DNA of 64,000 bases from Posidonia oceanica (Eukaryota > Streptophyta > Magnoliopsida > Alismatales > Posidoniaceae): assembly GCA_037176725.1 (NCBI GenBank), contig JAZBRS010000026.1, positions 54,414,501 to 54,478,500 on the forward strand. Direction: 5' to 3'. The position numbers were made by a program, and so were the translations under genes. This document shows positions 44,011 to 57,000 of this stretch, piece by piece (position 1 is the first letter of the stretch; the number at the start of each line of letters is the position of its first letter). The notes under the pieces were generated by a model. It searched no databases and was not told the origin of the DNA. It was given only the letters and a program-made list of their open reading frames with translations.

Positions 44011-45944
44011 TTTGATCATGAGCAGCCACTGTGGTCGCCATTTTCTTAGTTTCTGCTTCACTGGCTTGGCATCCGGGTTTAAGGGCAGATTGTGCACCAC
44101 TACTTCTATGTCAAGGCCGACCATATCCTCGTAACTCCAGGCGATGACATCCGCATATTCTTTCAGGAATGCGATGAACTCTGCTCGAGCCTGGGAGGAC
44201 AGCTGGGCACTGATACGAACTTCTCTGACTTCCTCAGCTGTGCCGATGTTGACAACCTCCGTTTCTTCTTCAACATGGAGGTTGGGGCCTTCTGGGTCGT
44301 CGTCATATGGCCGGAACTCGGGCAATGATTCATCAGTCTCATCCATGCCCGTATCATCCTCCTCTCCATAAGCAATAAGTTCCAAGAGGATCTCTTTCTC
44401 AAAGGAAGGACTTGTGATGTCGAAAGAGTGCATGTGTTCTGCTGCTTGGCCCTAGTGACGCTTCAGGATGGTCACGCTTACTCGAGTATTCTTGTAGCCT
44501 CGGCGCGCGACCTCCGTCCCAGCAATTCGTTCTACTGTTTGCTCTGGCCTGACTAATCCTGCTGAGTGCTCTGCTGACTCTGTTGAGGGCCTTGCTGATT
44601 CTGCTGTTGATGCTGCTGACTATTCTGCTGCTGAGGCTGTTGACAGCTCTATTACTGATTCTGCTTTCTGCTCTGTTACTGCTGCTGCTTGCACTGCTGA
44701 TGCTTCCTCCTCTGGGTCTTCCAGTGTGCTTGGGGAGGGTATGCCGGACCGGCAGCTGATTTGGGCATTGCCGCTTGCTATGCTGCTCGAATGAGGCATG
44801 TGTTGCACAAACCACCTAGACCCGCCTTCTGATTGGAGAGTAATGAGCTCATCTGGTCTAGGGGAGTCCGGCGCTGCTGAGTCTTCTTCCAGGACCATGA
44901 TAGAGGCATGGTCTTCTTGCAGAGGAGGGTCCGTAACCACGGCTTTCCCTTTCCTTTCTGCGGCTTGATGCTCTGCCAGGTCTTCTGCTATCGACTTGAT
45001 TTGTTCTTGATAGAGTAGCTCTAAGTCAGACATCCAAGAATCGACCTGGGCTTCTATCGCCACTCCTTCTTCCTCGTCCGAGGGGGAGTCGACATAGTAG
45101 GCACCGGGGGCCTGCGGCACTGGCCCGGCTGCAAGACGGATTGCTGCCCTTGGAATCTGCATGATCTGGTTCACGGGCACGTTCGATGGCGGCAACTCTG
45201 ATGTAGAAGGCCCAAATAGACAAGTCAGCAGTGCCATAGATGGATATGCTGCCAGGGTCACTGTTGGAGAGTAAGCAGGGGTGCTTTTCAGAGGGCTCAA
45301 GGGCCCGGAGAGTGTAGTGCTCAGTTGGCCTTTTGTATCGGGCCGTAACTGAGAGAGTGCAGCCTCTGACGCCATGGGGTCTTGCCATGAGAGCTGCTGC
45401 TGGTTGTCGGGAGGATGCGAAGCGAACTGCGCCTGCTGCCTTCCTGGAGATGTGGATGCTGAAGCAGGCTGAGCCGCGCTGCTGACTGTATTGATTAGCT
45501 GCCCCTCCAGAGATAGGGACAGTGGCACTGATGTTTCTGTGACCGCTGGTAGCATGCTTGCTTCTGCCAGAAGGAGTGTCTCTCACTCCTGCACTGCTGC
45601 TGTCTGTACTTGGGAAGCTGATGTGGCTGCAAAAGAGTGGGAACTTGCCAGTTCTGCCACAGGGCCTGCTGAGCTGCCTGCTGTTTCTGCCAGAGGAAGA
45701 GCTGAATAGATTGACTGTGTGGCCTCTGCTCTGATCACTGTTTCTGCTGTGCTGGTTGGGACTGCCTCTGTTGTGCCAGACTGCTCCTCATCCGAGTAGT
45801 AGTCCTCAACACACACCCAATCCTCTGTCGGTACCGTGTCTTGATCGTTGGTCGATCCCAGGGTTCCTGCACTGGTAAAGTTAGTGAGGTCTCTGGGAAT
45901 GGCTGATTCTGGATTGTTGAGCTGAGAGCAGTGATCTTCGTTGG

Positions 45945-46060
45945 TCTTGGGCTCGTGGCCGAGGCCTTCAGATTTCCTTCGCTCCACTGCTACGATCGGC
46001 CCTGCGATCCCCTGGTCGTGACGCCCGAGCGACGTACCCTTTATGTAACCCCACCTGTGA
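45945..46060 (-). other. G-patch-like segment after the protease, element C
   Basis: Reads WGYIKGTSLGRHDQGI, then ERRKSEGLGHEPK. It resembles the glycine-rich G-patch found after the protease in other Tat-clade polyproteins and is probably involved in nucleic-acid binding. Confidence 0.6.
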
Positions 46061-46320
46061 CATACATTCTCGACCATTCGAAAGGGGTTGCTGTGAACGG
46101 TCAAGGAGTTGACACGTTCAAGATCAGGAATGAAGTTAACCGGCTCACACCGATTAACGCGATATAGGGCTTCAGAAGTCTCGGGGTCAAACAGGATAGA
46201 TTGCGAAGACACGGGGGAGACTGCTTCGATCCGCTCCTTCTCAAAGTTCTCCGCCATGACGACAATGACATCGTCGCCGTGACGGTACTTTATCATTCGA
46301 TGGAGGGTCGAAGGAAGGAC

Positions 46321-46635
46321 CTAATGCTTGTGGAGCCAAGGGCGCCCAAGCAGAAGATTGAAGTTCGGCTGCAAGTCGACGACATAGAATTCTACGTCAA
46401 AGACAACCGGGCCAATAGCAAGAGGAATAATCAGGATCCCTAGAGCGTCATGGTGAGTGTTGTCAAAGGCTGTCATTCCCTTCACGGCTGGCGTGATGTC
46501 CTCGGCTTTGAATCCGAGCTTGGTTGCAGTACGCAAGGGGCAGACGTTAAGGCCTGACCCATTATCAACCAGTGTTAGGGGAATGCGAAAGTTTTTGAAC
46601 TGCACCGTGACGAATAGGGGCTGGTTGTGATTAAT
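46321..46635 (-). other. Aspartic protease domain, element C
   Basis: LVDNGSGLNV with the catalytic Asp codon at 46564-46566, and the terminal LLLGRPWLHKH. The TAG at 46321 replaces the Gln that follows in A. Confidence 0.82.
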
Positions 46636-47723
46636 CCCCGCTGGAGGCAGCTCATCACTCGTAAAAGAGATGACCTGGGGCTCCGCAATCAACCCAACCA
46701 TGCTCTCCAAGGCTGAAGGCTCAATGGACTGGGACACACGAGTAGCCTGGAACACACGAAGAAAAGCCTCGCGGTGTTCGGCAGAGGTGTGGATCAAGTC
46801 CCAGATAGAAATGTCGGCTTTGACCTTCTTAAGCTGGGAGGTCAAGTCTGCCTTAGGTTGGCTCTTTTTGGCAAGGGGAGGGGTAATTCTGGCAGGCTCT
46901 AAGGGGGTAGTGGCAGGAAGTTGGGTTACTACAGGTTGGGCAAGGATCTGGCTAGCTATAGGCTGGCTCGAGGTTAGATCTGCTATGGGTTGGTTAGAGG
47001 GTGGGGGCATAACAGGTCTAGGGGGAGTTGGCCTAATTGCCAGTGTTGGGGGCCTGTAAACCCTCCCCGATCGCGTTACTTCCACGCACATCTCTGTGGC
47101 GTAGCTGTAAGGGACGCAATGGGTGTCCAGGGTCAAATCAATGACGACTGGAGCACGTGCTGCGAGCACAGGAGAGGTTACAGGGGGACCTACGGGGTAC
47201 TGAGGTCTCTCTAGAGGGTATGGTTGTTGGGGTGGGAAGGCTGGGGTAGGTTGAGGTCTGCCTAGAAGGTGTAGCTGAAGTCGTCCTAAGAGGCGGATGG
47301 GGGAACTAGGCTGGGCCCTAGCTAGAAGGTGCACAGGCGATTGAGCCTGGGGAAGCACGGTGGGAGGCGTGAGAGGGCGCTTCGGCCTGGCACGTGATCG
47401 GATCATGTGAATTCCCGACTCGGAGCCGGCAACTGCCGCGAGATAGAGACTGACTGGGAAAGGCTCAGAGATGTCAGAGATGAGATCAGAAGGGTCTACC
47501 ACAGAGGTAGCAGGCCCAGAAGGAAAGACAGAATGGATGCCTGAGGTTCCCGCCCCTCCCGGATAAGAGTGCTCCGGTAAGGGTTGGCGAGTGATGCCAG
47601 AATGAGGGGGAACAGCTGAGTGTGCAGATGCATGAGTGTGTGCTTGAGTGAATGCCTCGTGCGTGTCGATCACAATCGTTCCTGATTCGATCAAGTCCTG
47701 AATAGCGTTCCGCAGGGAGAAGC

Positions 47724-47770
47724 AATTGTCCGTCGAATGCCCGGCGCTTCGATGGAAATTGCAGAAGAGG
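47724..47770 (-). other. Zinc-knuckle-like nucleocapsid motif, element C
   Basis: CNFHRSAGHSTDNC followed by LRNAIQDLIESG. The Cys/His spacing differs from a classical CCHC knuckle (His four residues after Cys-1 region, GH, then C) but is the usual form in Tat elements. Likely RNA binding. Confidence 0.7.
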
Positions 47771-48309
47771 TCCGGCCTAAACCAATGCGGCAGAGGACTT
47801 GGTGGCAGACGAACCTCCGGGAACTTCAGGAGCGATGCAACCTTTGGCAAGATGACCGTGAGCGGTTCCACCAGTGGGGCGAATCTCCACTTCTCAATGG
47901 GTGGCCTTCTTTGCCTCTGGTATGAGCCTTGCTGAACCGGTGCGGCAGGATAGACCGGTCTAGCGGTGGTAGTGATGTGTGGTGTGTGTGGATTCCTAGG
48001 TGCAGGAGCGTACACCATCTGAGCTGGGGCAGGCCAGGATGGCAAGCGAACAGGCACAGTAGGGGAGTCGACGAATGCAACAACGGTTTTCGGCGGGTCC
48101 TTCCTCTTCGAGCGGTTGTTGCTGCTGCCGCTGTTGTTGTTGTTGGAGGCTCTGCTGTTGGCACTGTTACTGCTGATCACTGCCTGCTTAGCGAACGCAG
48201 AGAGAGCTGGGAAGTTGCCACTCCGCAAAGAACTCTCCACGCGCGCTCCAGCTCTGATGAGTGCCGCAAAAGTAGTGACTGGTTGGATGCTAAGCAGAGC
48301 TCCGAGAGA

Positions 48310-48680
48310 CGGCTGTGCCCCTTTGATAACGATCTCGATAGACTCCTTGTCAGAGGGTCTATCTCGAACCTGAGAGGCAAGGGCGCGCCAGCGGCCGACG
48401 TACTCCCCGAACGGCTCGCTAGAATTCTGCTTGATTGCGATCAAGTCCGCCCTCTTTGGGACCAGATCGAGGTTAAAGGAGTACTGTTCCAGGAACGCCT
48501 GACTAAGGTCGTTCCAAGTCTTGATGGCTGACATGTCAAGCGACGTAAACCACTTGAGTGCCGGCCCGGTCAAACTCTTCTGGAACAAGCGGATCAGCAA
48601 CCTCTCGTCAGCCTGAAGCTGAGCGAGATCACCGCAATACGCCTTCAAGTGTGCTACGGGGCAGCCCCTACCATTATACT
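48310..48680 (-). other. Gag domain (retrotransposon gag), element C
   Basis: Segment beginning GCPVAHLKAYCGDLAQ and including LFQKSLTGPALKWFTSLD, FLEQYSFN and the GEYVGRWRALASQV helix, the conserved core of plant Ty3/gypsy capsid proteins. Confidence 0.88.
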
Positions 48681-49776
48681 TCTCGAAGTCTGGGATCTTG
48701 AACTTCGGAGGGAGTACCGCCTCTGGAAAGCAGCAGAGGTCCCAGAATTGGTAGGTCTGGTGCTCAGTACCCTGCACTAGTCGTAGTGCCTTCTCCAAGA
48801 CGTCCATCCAGTTATTGATGGGGTATGGGATTGCTGCTGTAGGAGAGGGATCAGCAGGGGTAGTGAGCACATACGCCGAATGGGTCGCACCTAAGTGCTC
48901 CTCCGGATCTACCATAGCGTCGCCTGGTGGAGCAACGGGATGGCCGGCGTATCCGTGCTGGGGGACTGTGTATGCAGGAGTGTATGCAGGATGCTGGACC
49001 TGGTGCAGAGGAGAATAGTAGATGCCATGCTGTGTTGTGATAGGGGTAGGATGACGGAGCACCAGTTGCTGTACAGGCGGAGTGCCAGACAGCGAGCCAG
49101 TGAGGTACTGGGCTCCAGCCGGTCCAAAAGACTGACCACCAGAGGGAAGTGGAGCATGCTGTGCTAAGTGTTGTGCAGCAGGAGGCAGTAAACGGGCCCC
49201 CATCGTCGGAACCGTGAGCAGTTGAGACGATGGTCGAGGCGGAGGTGTGGAGGTCGGTGCATGGAATGCAGGAACTGGCCTCAGAGGAACCTCAGGAACG
49301 ATAGGAATAGAAGAAGGACGAACTGATAGAGCCATGCCCTGTAGTTTCTGGGCAAGCTCCATCAGGTGCTGGTACTCCGCCTCAGGTGTCTCGCCAGTGG
49401 GGACGCTGAAGTGCAGTGCCGGCGAAGGCTGAGAAACAAGTGGCACGGACACAGACTGTCCGGGAGGAAAGGATTCTACAGCAAAGGTCGCAGCGACGGT
49501 GGAAGTGATGTCGAAAGCGTCGTATCCCTGGGATGGAGGGGGCAGTGGCGTCTCCGAAACGCGAGTAACGGTCGTCAAGATAGATTCGACGACCGGATCC
49601 AGAGGAAGAGATGCTTGCCACTGTCCCGGGACGTACTGAGAACCTAGAGACGTCAGGGGAGGAAACCCTGGCGTCGGAGGGGGAACAAGGGGGACAGAAG
49701 GAGCAACCGGAGGGGTCGGAATGGAAACACCCTCCGTGACAGGAGTGAAAAGAGGCTCACTAACGTACTGGGCCAT

Positions 49777-51077
49777 TGCTGACCTAGATCGCGTGAGAAT
49801 AGGGTTGCGACGAGTGTTCAAGCGGTGAGTCCTAAGAGGAGCTATCGTCACAAACGTGGATAGCTGAGAGGGGGAATGGTCGGGAATGAAGTTGCAAAAA
49901 GGGGCGTCAACGAGGGTCGGTACTCGAGCTCTGGCAAAGGGAAACTCGCTTTACCGATCACGCTGACACAACAGAAGGAAATTAGGGGTTAGAAACTAAA
50001 AGATGAATGCAAATGAGTTAGTTAAATGGCATGAATGATATGCATGCTTTCTAGTATGCCCCCCTCACCTAACTAGTGTGTCCTAGTAAGGTAATCTACT
50101 TCGGGTATCCCTGGGTGTACGGGTCACCGACTCAGGTCAGAAAATTAGGTTCCCTGTCTAACTCCCGGCCCAAAGCTCAGGAAATGACAGGATGGTGCGT
50201 TGGTGGCCTCTACCCCGCCAAAGCGTGGGTGGTACCCTCTACTAACACCGACACGACCCCCGGACGAAGGGGGGACAGACCGACTGACTCGTGCCACTCC
50301 CAAAGCGGTGGAACAAGAAGCCGGGACCGTCCTTCGCAGACTAATAGGTGGACTCAGATGAGAAGAATGCATGCCCTATATGATGCTTCTGCAAATGATT
50401 AGAGTCTTTTATCTTGCACATTTTATTAACCAGAGGGAGTGAAGGATTGTTCAGAGTCTCTAGTTGCTCCTAGGAGTTCTTTTTACTTGCGGTTTTTAGT
50501 TAACCATGGGGAGAGCAAACAAGTCTCTACTATCCTAGGCATGGCATGTGCGAAAGGGAAGAAAATCAGTCAAGCATGGCAGGTAGACAATCATACAACA
50601 CAACAAAAGGCAAGTGCATGGCATGTGTAGGTGTTTGTGAGCATGATGGTGAAGAAAAACATTCATCGAGTCAAAAGGCATGCATGTGCGTGCGTAGTGA
50701 CATAGCAAAGGTGTAAAAGAAGCATTCAACATTCAAAAAGCATGTATTGTTGCCAAACAAGTATGTAGACATGCAATGTGCGATAACTAAAGCAGTAATA
50801 AGCAAGTAAGGCAAGGAAAATAAAGACAAGTAAGCTGTAAAGGAAGTAAGAGCATAAGCAAGACAACAAGTAAATAAACAAGCAGAGAAGCAAAGCCAAG
50901 CGAAAGGGAGCGCAAACCGAGGAAAAGAGGTGCAAAACCTAAGCAAAGTAGCCACAAAGCGACTTTCTAGGAGTTTGCACAGAAAAACGAGCAAAGGAGG
51001 CAAAGAAGGCACACAAGACAGGCAAAACTGCGAAAACAGGCGAGCGAAAAGCCAAGAACGAAAGCCAGAGTCTAGCA
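49777..51077 (-). other. Leader between primer binding site and gag, element C
   Basis: About 1.3 kb with no convincing ORF, so no extra ORF upstream of gag as in Ogre. The gag-proximal part is conserved with A (63587-64000). A CTTCTGTTGTGTCAG sequence on the minus strand (ending at 49962) looks like a 3' splice site just before the gag frame opens. The part near the primer site has many AAGCAAG-type repeats. Confidence 0.6.
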
Positions 51078-51095
51078 TCCCCAGCGGAGTCGCCA
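51078..51095 (-). other. Primer binding site, complementary to tRNA-Arg
   Basis: The plus strand reads TCCCCAGCGGAGTCGCCA, ending one base before the 5' LTR (51097). This is identical, from memory, to the 3' end of plant tRNA-Arg(ACG) with its CCA. The use of tRNA-Arg is typical of the Tat/Ogre group. Confidence 0.85.
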
Positions 51096-51096
51096 C

Positions 51097-54000
51097 TGTA
51101 GCGATCCCGATCGGAATCAGGCTCGCTATTAGCGGCGATTGGATCCGAGGAAGAGGCTCGACTCGAAAACACTTAAAATCGAGGAGAAAAGAGAAAGATA
51201 AGACAAATCAGAGTCGCCACCATGTCTATTAACGAGAGACAAGGAAAACCGAGGGAAATGTGTGAATTAACACGCAAAACCAAGCAAGGAATGCAAAGCA
51301 AAGCAATGCAAAGGAAACAAATGCAAATACATGCAAATGAGATGACTCTAGCCTATGATAAGGGCAGTATGGTCATTGCAGGCCAAAAGACAGGGCAAGG
51401 ACTCCTGTTACGTGCGGGGAAGGTGTTAGGCACCCCTGACACGCCCGAGAATCGGTCTTTCTAGGCTTATGCTCGCATACGCAGGGAAATGCAGGATTGA
51501 ATGCCTATGTGCCTATGAATGCCTAAATGAATGCTCAAGGTGTGCTCTAAGTGGAGAGATGCAGGGCAAGGAAGTAAACGTGCTATCTAAGTGCTCAGCT
51601 ACGCTGTTTGTGTTCCGAACTGGGCGAAACCTGGCTCGTGAGAACTCCAGGCAGTAAGCATCACAGCCCTATATGCAAATGCAAGCGAAAAAGCAAAACA
51701 ACGGCAAAACCATGCAATGCGATCGACACGCAAGAGAAAACGGCGTAAAGCACGCAAAACGAGGCAAAAAACAAGAAAGCGCGCAAAACGGTGTAAAAGG
51801 ACAAGGTCGGCACTCAAAACGGGCGAGAAAGCAAGGCGGCACGCAAATCGGTGCAAAAGGCAATGACAGGCACGCAAAACTGTGCCAAAAACAGGGCGAG
51901 CGCGCAAAACGACGCGAAAGACAAAGCAGGCACGCAAAACGGTGCCAAAACGAGAGCGGACACGCAAAACGGTGCCAAAAGCTGCGAGATAAAACCTCGG
52001 AAAAGCTGTGCGAATGCAAATGCAAGGAAAATATTAGAAGTAATAAAAAGAGAAGCAGAACAGCGCATGTGTGAGAACAGGCGCTGTTCGGGGCCACACA
52101 GAGTAGGTGTGAAGACCTACAAAGGGGAGAGTGAGCAAACGGGGGGATTACCACTCCTTTGCGACCATTTCCTGCTAAACCGTTCCACGGTGTGTCTCGC
52201 ATGCTGCCCAAAGCTCGCGATGCGATCGGATCGTGGAAAAGGGGTAAGAAAGTCACATTAAGTGGTGAATCCAGGGGAAACTCAACACAAAACGCCCAAG
52301 AGTACGCGAAACAGGGATCTAAGTTGATAAACAAGAAGAAGAGGTCCTATTCTACATGCTCAAAGAGACAGAAATCGAAAACGAGGAAAACTATGCAAAT
52401 GGCATGCAAATGAATGCAATGCAGGAGTTCAGGAGGACATACCTGGAAATCCGGGAGCCTGACCTGAGATCTGCTTAGTCCATGCTGAAGAGCGCTTCGC
52501 TGCAGTCACCTGGGCAGCTTACTTGAGAAGATCCAACGGCCGGATTGGAAGATATCGCAGCTTCAAGGCAGGAAGGCTAGAACAGGGGAGAAGAACAGAT
52601 CTAGGTGTTCAGGAGGTCCTAGAGATGTGCAAAAGGTCCTCCCAAGTGAAGGGGAGCTAAAGGTGCTTAGTGTGTGCAAAGGGATGCTAAAATGCAAAGC
52701 TAAATAAATGCAGGATGCATGCAAGAGGCAAGAAAAGGCAAGAGGGGAATTTTTAGAGAAATAGAGGTTCAAATGCCATTTTTGAAAAGAGAAGGGGGCT
52801 AAATGCAATTTTTCAAAAAGGATGGGGCCCACAGGAGAGAGTTTTGAAAACAGGAGAGGGCAGAGGGCTTTATTTTGTAAAAGATTGGGTTCAGAAAGCT
52901 ATTTTGAAAAGAGGGTATGCATCAGAAGAAGTTTTGAAAACAAATGGAAATCAGAGGGTAATTTTGGAAGAAAACTAGGGTCTAAAGTGCAAATTTTCAA
53001 GAAAACAGGGTTCTGGGGAGTCTGGGAATGCAAGTGGAGGGTCTACATGCAATTTTGTAAGCATAGGAGCTAAGATGCAACTTTAGGGGCAAAACAGTCT
53101 TTTTACATGATTTTTAAAGGATGTAAGGACCTATGTGTAATTTTTGAATCATGCAAGGGTCAAATATGCAATTTTATATGCAAAATGTGCTCTGAAATCA
53201 GAAGACAGGACTGATGTGCAATTTTTGGGAAAAACAGGGTTAAAAATGCAATGCAATAAGCCAAAATACATGGAAAACAGTTACTGTCCATTTAAAATGG
53301 ACCTACATGCAAAAATAAGAAAACAGGGGGGCAAATATGCAATGCAACAAGCAGAAATTAAAATTTAAACCTAAGTTCTACAGTGCAGAAGATGAAAGTG
53401 CAAAAATGAGAAAAGACAGGGGTCTGGAATGCAATATAATAAGGCAAAGTTCATGCATTTAAATTAAATAAACTACTGCAGGACCGGGATGCAAAAATTA
53501 AAAACAGAGGGGCTAAAACATAAAAAATTACAACTAGAATGCACAGTAAAAGGACTGAAGGGCAAATACAGAGAAACACAAACACTTAATGTAATTTAGC
53601 ATGGTTTTAATTTAAAAACTAAGCAATTTAAATGATATAAGGACCAGAATGCAAAAATAAAAGAACTTAGACCTAGCATGCAATATTCACAAGAAACTAT
53701 ACTAAAAGAACAAAATAAATGAACAGTAACTGTCGGCGGCGACGAGCACTGTAGCAGTGAGCTATCAGGGCTTATGGCCGCCGGCACAGGAGGGCTGAGG
53801 AGGCGCTGAACGGCGGAGGAGGTGCTCCCGGTGCTGACGAAGGTTGGACGGTGATCGGTGGAGGACGACACGGCCTGGAGCGAGCTGGAACGGCCGCCGG
53901 AGCTCTGCAGTGCTTCAGAAGTCTCGTCCGGCCGTTCGACGCAGCGACGCTGCGTTCTGAGGGCCGGAGAACACTCCTGAGGTTCACGTGGAGCTTAGAC

Positions 54001-57000
54001 GATCACTGGAGCCACATTCCGCTGGCCGGAGCGACGCGAAGGCCGGAGGACTGCGCTGGAGAAGATGACCGGACTGGCGAACAGCAACGGAGCAGGAGGG
54101 CTGGAATCCTACTTCTAAGGGGTGGAGAAGCAGCAGGGGAAGAAAAGGGAGCTAAGGGTGTAAAGAATTACCTGGCTCTGCGTCTGGAACGTCCTCCCGA
54201 CCTCAGCAGTTCCGGAGCTGGCCGGCGACGTTCGTCCAGTCGCTGCGGTGGTCGTCGGGCGCTCGCGGAGGTTGGAGCTGGCCCAGAGCGTCCTTCCGGT
54301 GCTTCCTGAGCAATCGGACGCGAGCTTCGAAGCTCGGAGGAGAATCTGGCACTTTTGGGTTCTCAGAAAGGAACCGGAGGTGGGGGAAGGGTGTTGCTGC
54401 TCGTCTGGTGGAGTGAAGTCCTCCGGGAGGTAGCTGGAGGTCTGGAGAGTGAAGCTGGAGGGTTGGATTGGCTTTCTGGAGAGCGTAGGTGGAGTTTGGA
54501 GGATGGGCGATTTTCGGGTCTGAGGGTGACACAGGTGTTTGTGGTGGCGTTCTTAGCCGGTGGTGAGGGAGAGGGCCGGAGGCCAGGTGCTTCTGGAAGG
54601 TGGCGGTTAGGTGAGTATCTGGAAGGAATTTGGTAGGAAGTAGTGGACTGAGGTGAAGGCAATTCTGGAGTGGGTTGTGTCGGGTTGCTGTTGGCTTGCG
54701 GGTGGAGTTTCAGGTGATCAGGTGGTGTTTTAGTGGAGGAATGGCTGGGAAATGGCGAGGGAAGAATGCAGGGTTGCTGGGTGAGTTTGGGGGATCAATT
54801 GGGAGAGGTTCTGAGGCCAGGAAGGGTGCTGGTTTGTTGGAAAAAGAAGAAGAGGATTTGCTACGGATTTCAGAGGAGAAAGGAGAAGGTCTGGGTGTGG
54901 GATGGCTCTGGAATGGGTGGCCTCTCTCCGGGTTTGCCAAGGAGGACTCTCAGGCTCTCTCTTACTGCTCTCTCTTCTTTGGAGTTGGAGGGTGCAGAGG
55001 AGGAGAATGGAGGTCGTTTCAGGTGGGGAGAAGGCTCTGGAATTTGTCTCTGGTTTGCTCTCTCATGGTTTGGCTGCTGGTGATCTGCTGGTTGCTAAAT
55101 GATGGGAATTGAAGGATGAATGGGAGGTTTTATCTGAAGGAGGCTGGCTGCTGGCGCGCTGGAAATTTTTGAATTCACCGGCGGCACTGCAGCAGACAGG
55201 AGACGGATGTCGGCGAGACGACTGGCATTCAATGCCTCCGGAAAAGATGCTGAGATAGAGGAGAAGCGGCGAGCTCTATAGGCCGAAGTGATGGAAGGCT
55301 TCAAATTTTGAATGGCGGAGGGAAGACTGCAGCAGCTCGTGGGAGAGAAAACTGGTGGAAGCGCGAGGAAGAAGAAGGAAGAAGAAGAAGGGCGGGCCGG
55401 ACTGCTGTGGGCCGAGAAAAAGAAAAAGAAATAAAGGAGGAAGGGAGAAACGGGCCAACGGGGCCAGTAAGGAAGGAAAAAGAAAGAAAATGAGAAAGGA
55501 AGAAGGAAAGAAAGAGAGGAAAAAGAAAGGAAATAAAATTAGAAAAATAAATTAAAAATAAGTAAAAATACTAGAGAGGTTGTGTTGTGGATTAGGATTT
55601 TAATTAGATTTTTTTAATGACCATTTTGGGGTTAATTAGTGTGTTTTGGGCTTGATTAGGGTTTTAAGGTTTTGGTTTTGTTTTTTAATTAGTTTTCACT
55701 TGATTAAATGTTTGTTAAACCCTTTTTAAATTATTTTAAAAATTGTGTTTCCCTTGTTGGACACTTAGGATATTGATTAGGATTTTTTAGGATTTATTTT
55801 CGTATTAATCAGGATTGGTTTTAGGTTTTTAAGTCTTAGTCTTCTTAGGGTTTTTTCTTTCTTAAGTCTTTTAAATTATGCTTTGATTTTTATTTGTTAA
55901 TTTTTCTTGAAGTTTTTAGTTAGATTTTTCTGGTTTGATGGGGTGTTTTTAAGTCTTTCAAATGTGTTTTTCTTTTCCCTTTTTTAATTAAGTTTTTATG
56001 TTGTTCTTCTTATATTTATTAGGTTAAGTCTTTTGCTTCTTTAATTACTTGTTTTAATGTTTGTTTTTTTATTCTTCTTTTTGAGGTTTGTTTTTTTAAT
56101 TCTTCTGATGGGGTTTTTACCTTTGGTGGGTTTTGATTTCATTTTAGTTTTTTCCTTGATTTTTCAGTGTTTTCTTTTGATTTGTTTTGCATTTTTTTTA
56201 GCTCACATGCTTGGTTTTCTTTTTAGCTTGATTTAGTTAAGTTTAGGTTTTTAATTGCTTGTTTAATGTTTTTTCATTGTTTTTCTTAGGGTTCTGATTT
56301 GTTTCTTTTATGTTTTGGGGTTTTACAGATTTTTAGGGGTTTTTATAGATTTTTGCAAGAGAGGGAAAAGGAAAAGAGAAGGAGGAAAGAAATGGAAAAA
56401 AGAGGGAGATAAAAGGAAAAGAGATAGGTTGAAGGAAAAGGATTTTTTGAAAATTAGGGAAAGTGTTAAAAATAAAGTAAAAATAGGAATAAGATAGAGG
56501 AAGGATAGAAGCACAAAGGGGGCCCACAGCCAGACCAGAGAAGGAGCAAGAAGGGGATGAAAAGAGAGATGATAATCAGGAGAGAGAGAGGAGAGAGAAA
56601 ATGATAATCCCGGAGAGAGAAAAGGATAATTTGGGTGAATGGAGGTCTTAAAGGTCTTGGAATGGGATGAAAAATGGGGAGTGGGTAGCCTAGGGTTTCT
56701 AGTGTTGGTTCTGAGGTTTTGGTTTGATTCCAAGGAGGTTTTGGAGGGGTTTTAAGGTGTAGAAAAAGGGGAGTTTTACCTAGGTTTTCTAAGGTTTTTG
56801 GGAATGGTCTAAGTTTGAGATTTTCTAAGTTCTTGGGTAGGTTTGCTAAGTGGGTGTTGGTGGGTTTTCCTATGGATTTTGGTCAGGTTTTGAGCTTGGG
56901 AAGAGGGGTAAAGGCTTAGGTCAAGTTTGCTTGGTTTTGAAGGGTAAAGCAAAGGGTTAGGGTTTGGTTTGGTTTGGGTTTGAGTCCTGCAATCACCAGG

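Larger units (their letters stand above)
40978..49776 (-). pseudogene. Element C gag-pol polyprotein, seven in-frame stops
   Basis: One frame runs from 49776 to the terminal TAG at 40978, about 2,932 residues, without a frameshift. The first ATG in the open frame is at 49776 (MAQYVSEPLFTP). The frame is open back to a stop at 49951 but has no earlier ATG. Domain order: Pro-rich N-terminus, Gag, zinc knuckle, protease, G-patch-like segment, Ser/Ala linker, RT, gypsy RNase H, aRNH, integrase. Stops are at 46321 (TAG for Gln), 45583 (TGA for Ser), 44620 (TAG), 44452 (TAG for Gln), 42631 (TAG, shared with A), 41173 and 41119 (TGA for Arg). Protease and RT are in the same frame, so no intron or frameshift between them is needed, unlike classical Ogre elements. 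Confidence 0.94.

Noticed and set aside
44433..45555. Intron between protease and RT as in Ogre
   Set aside because: In C the same frame continues across this stretch with only two stop codons and recognisable Ser/Ala-rich homology to A; no loss of frame needs an intron.
51078..51095. tRNA gene fragment
   Set aside because: Only the 3' 18 bases of tRNA-Arg match and they sit exactly at the primer-site position beside the LTR.
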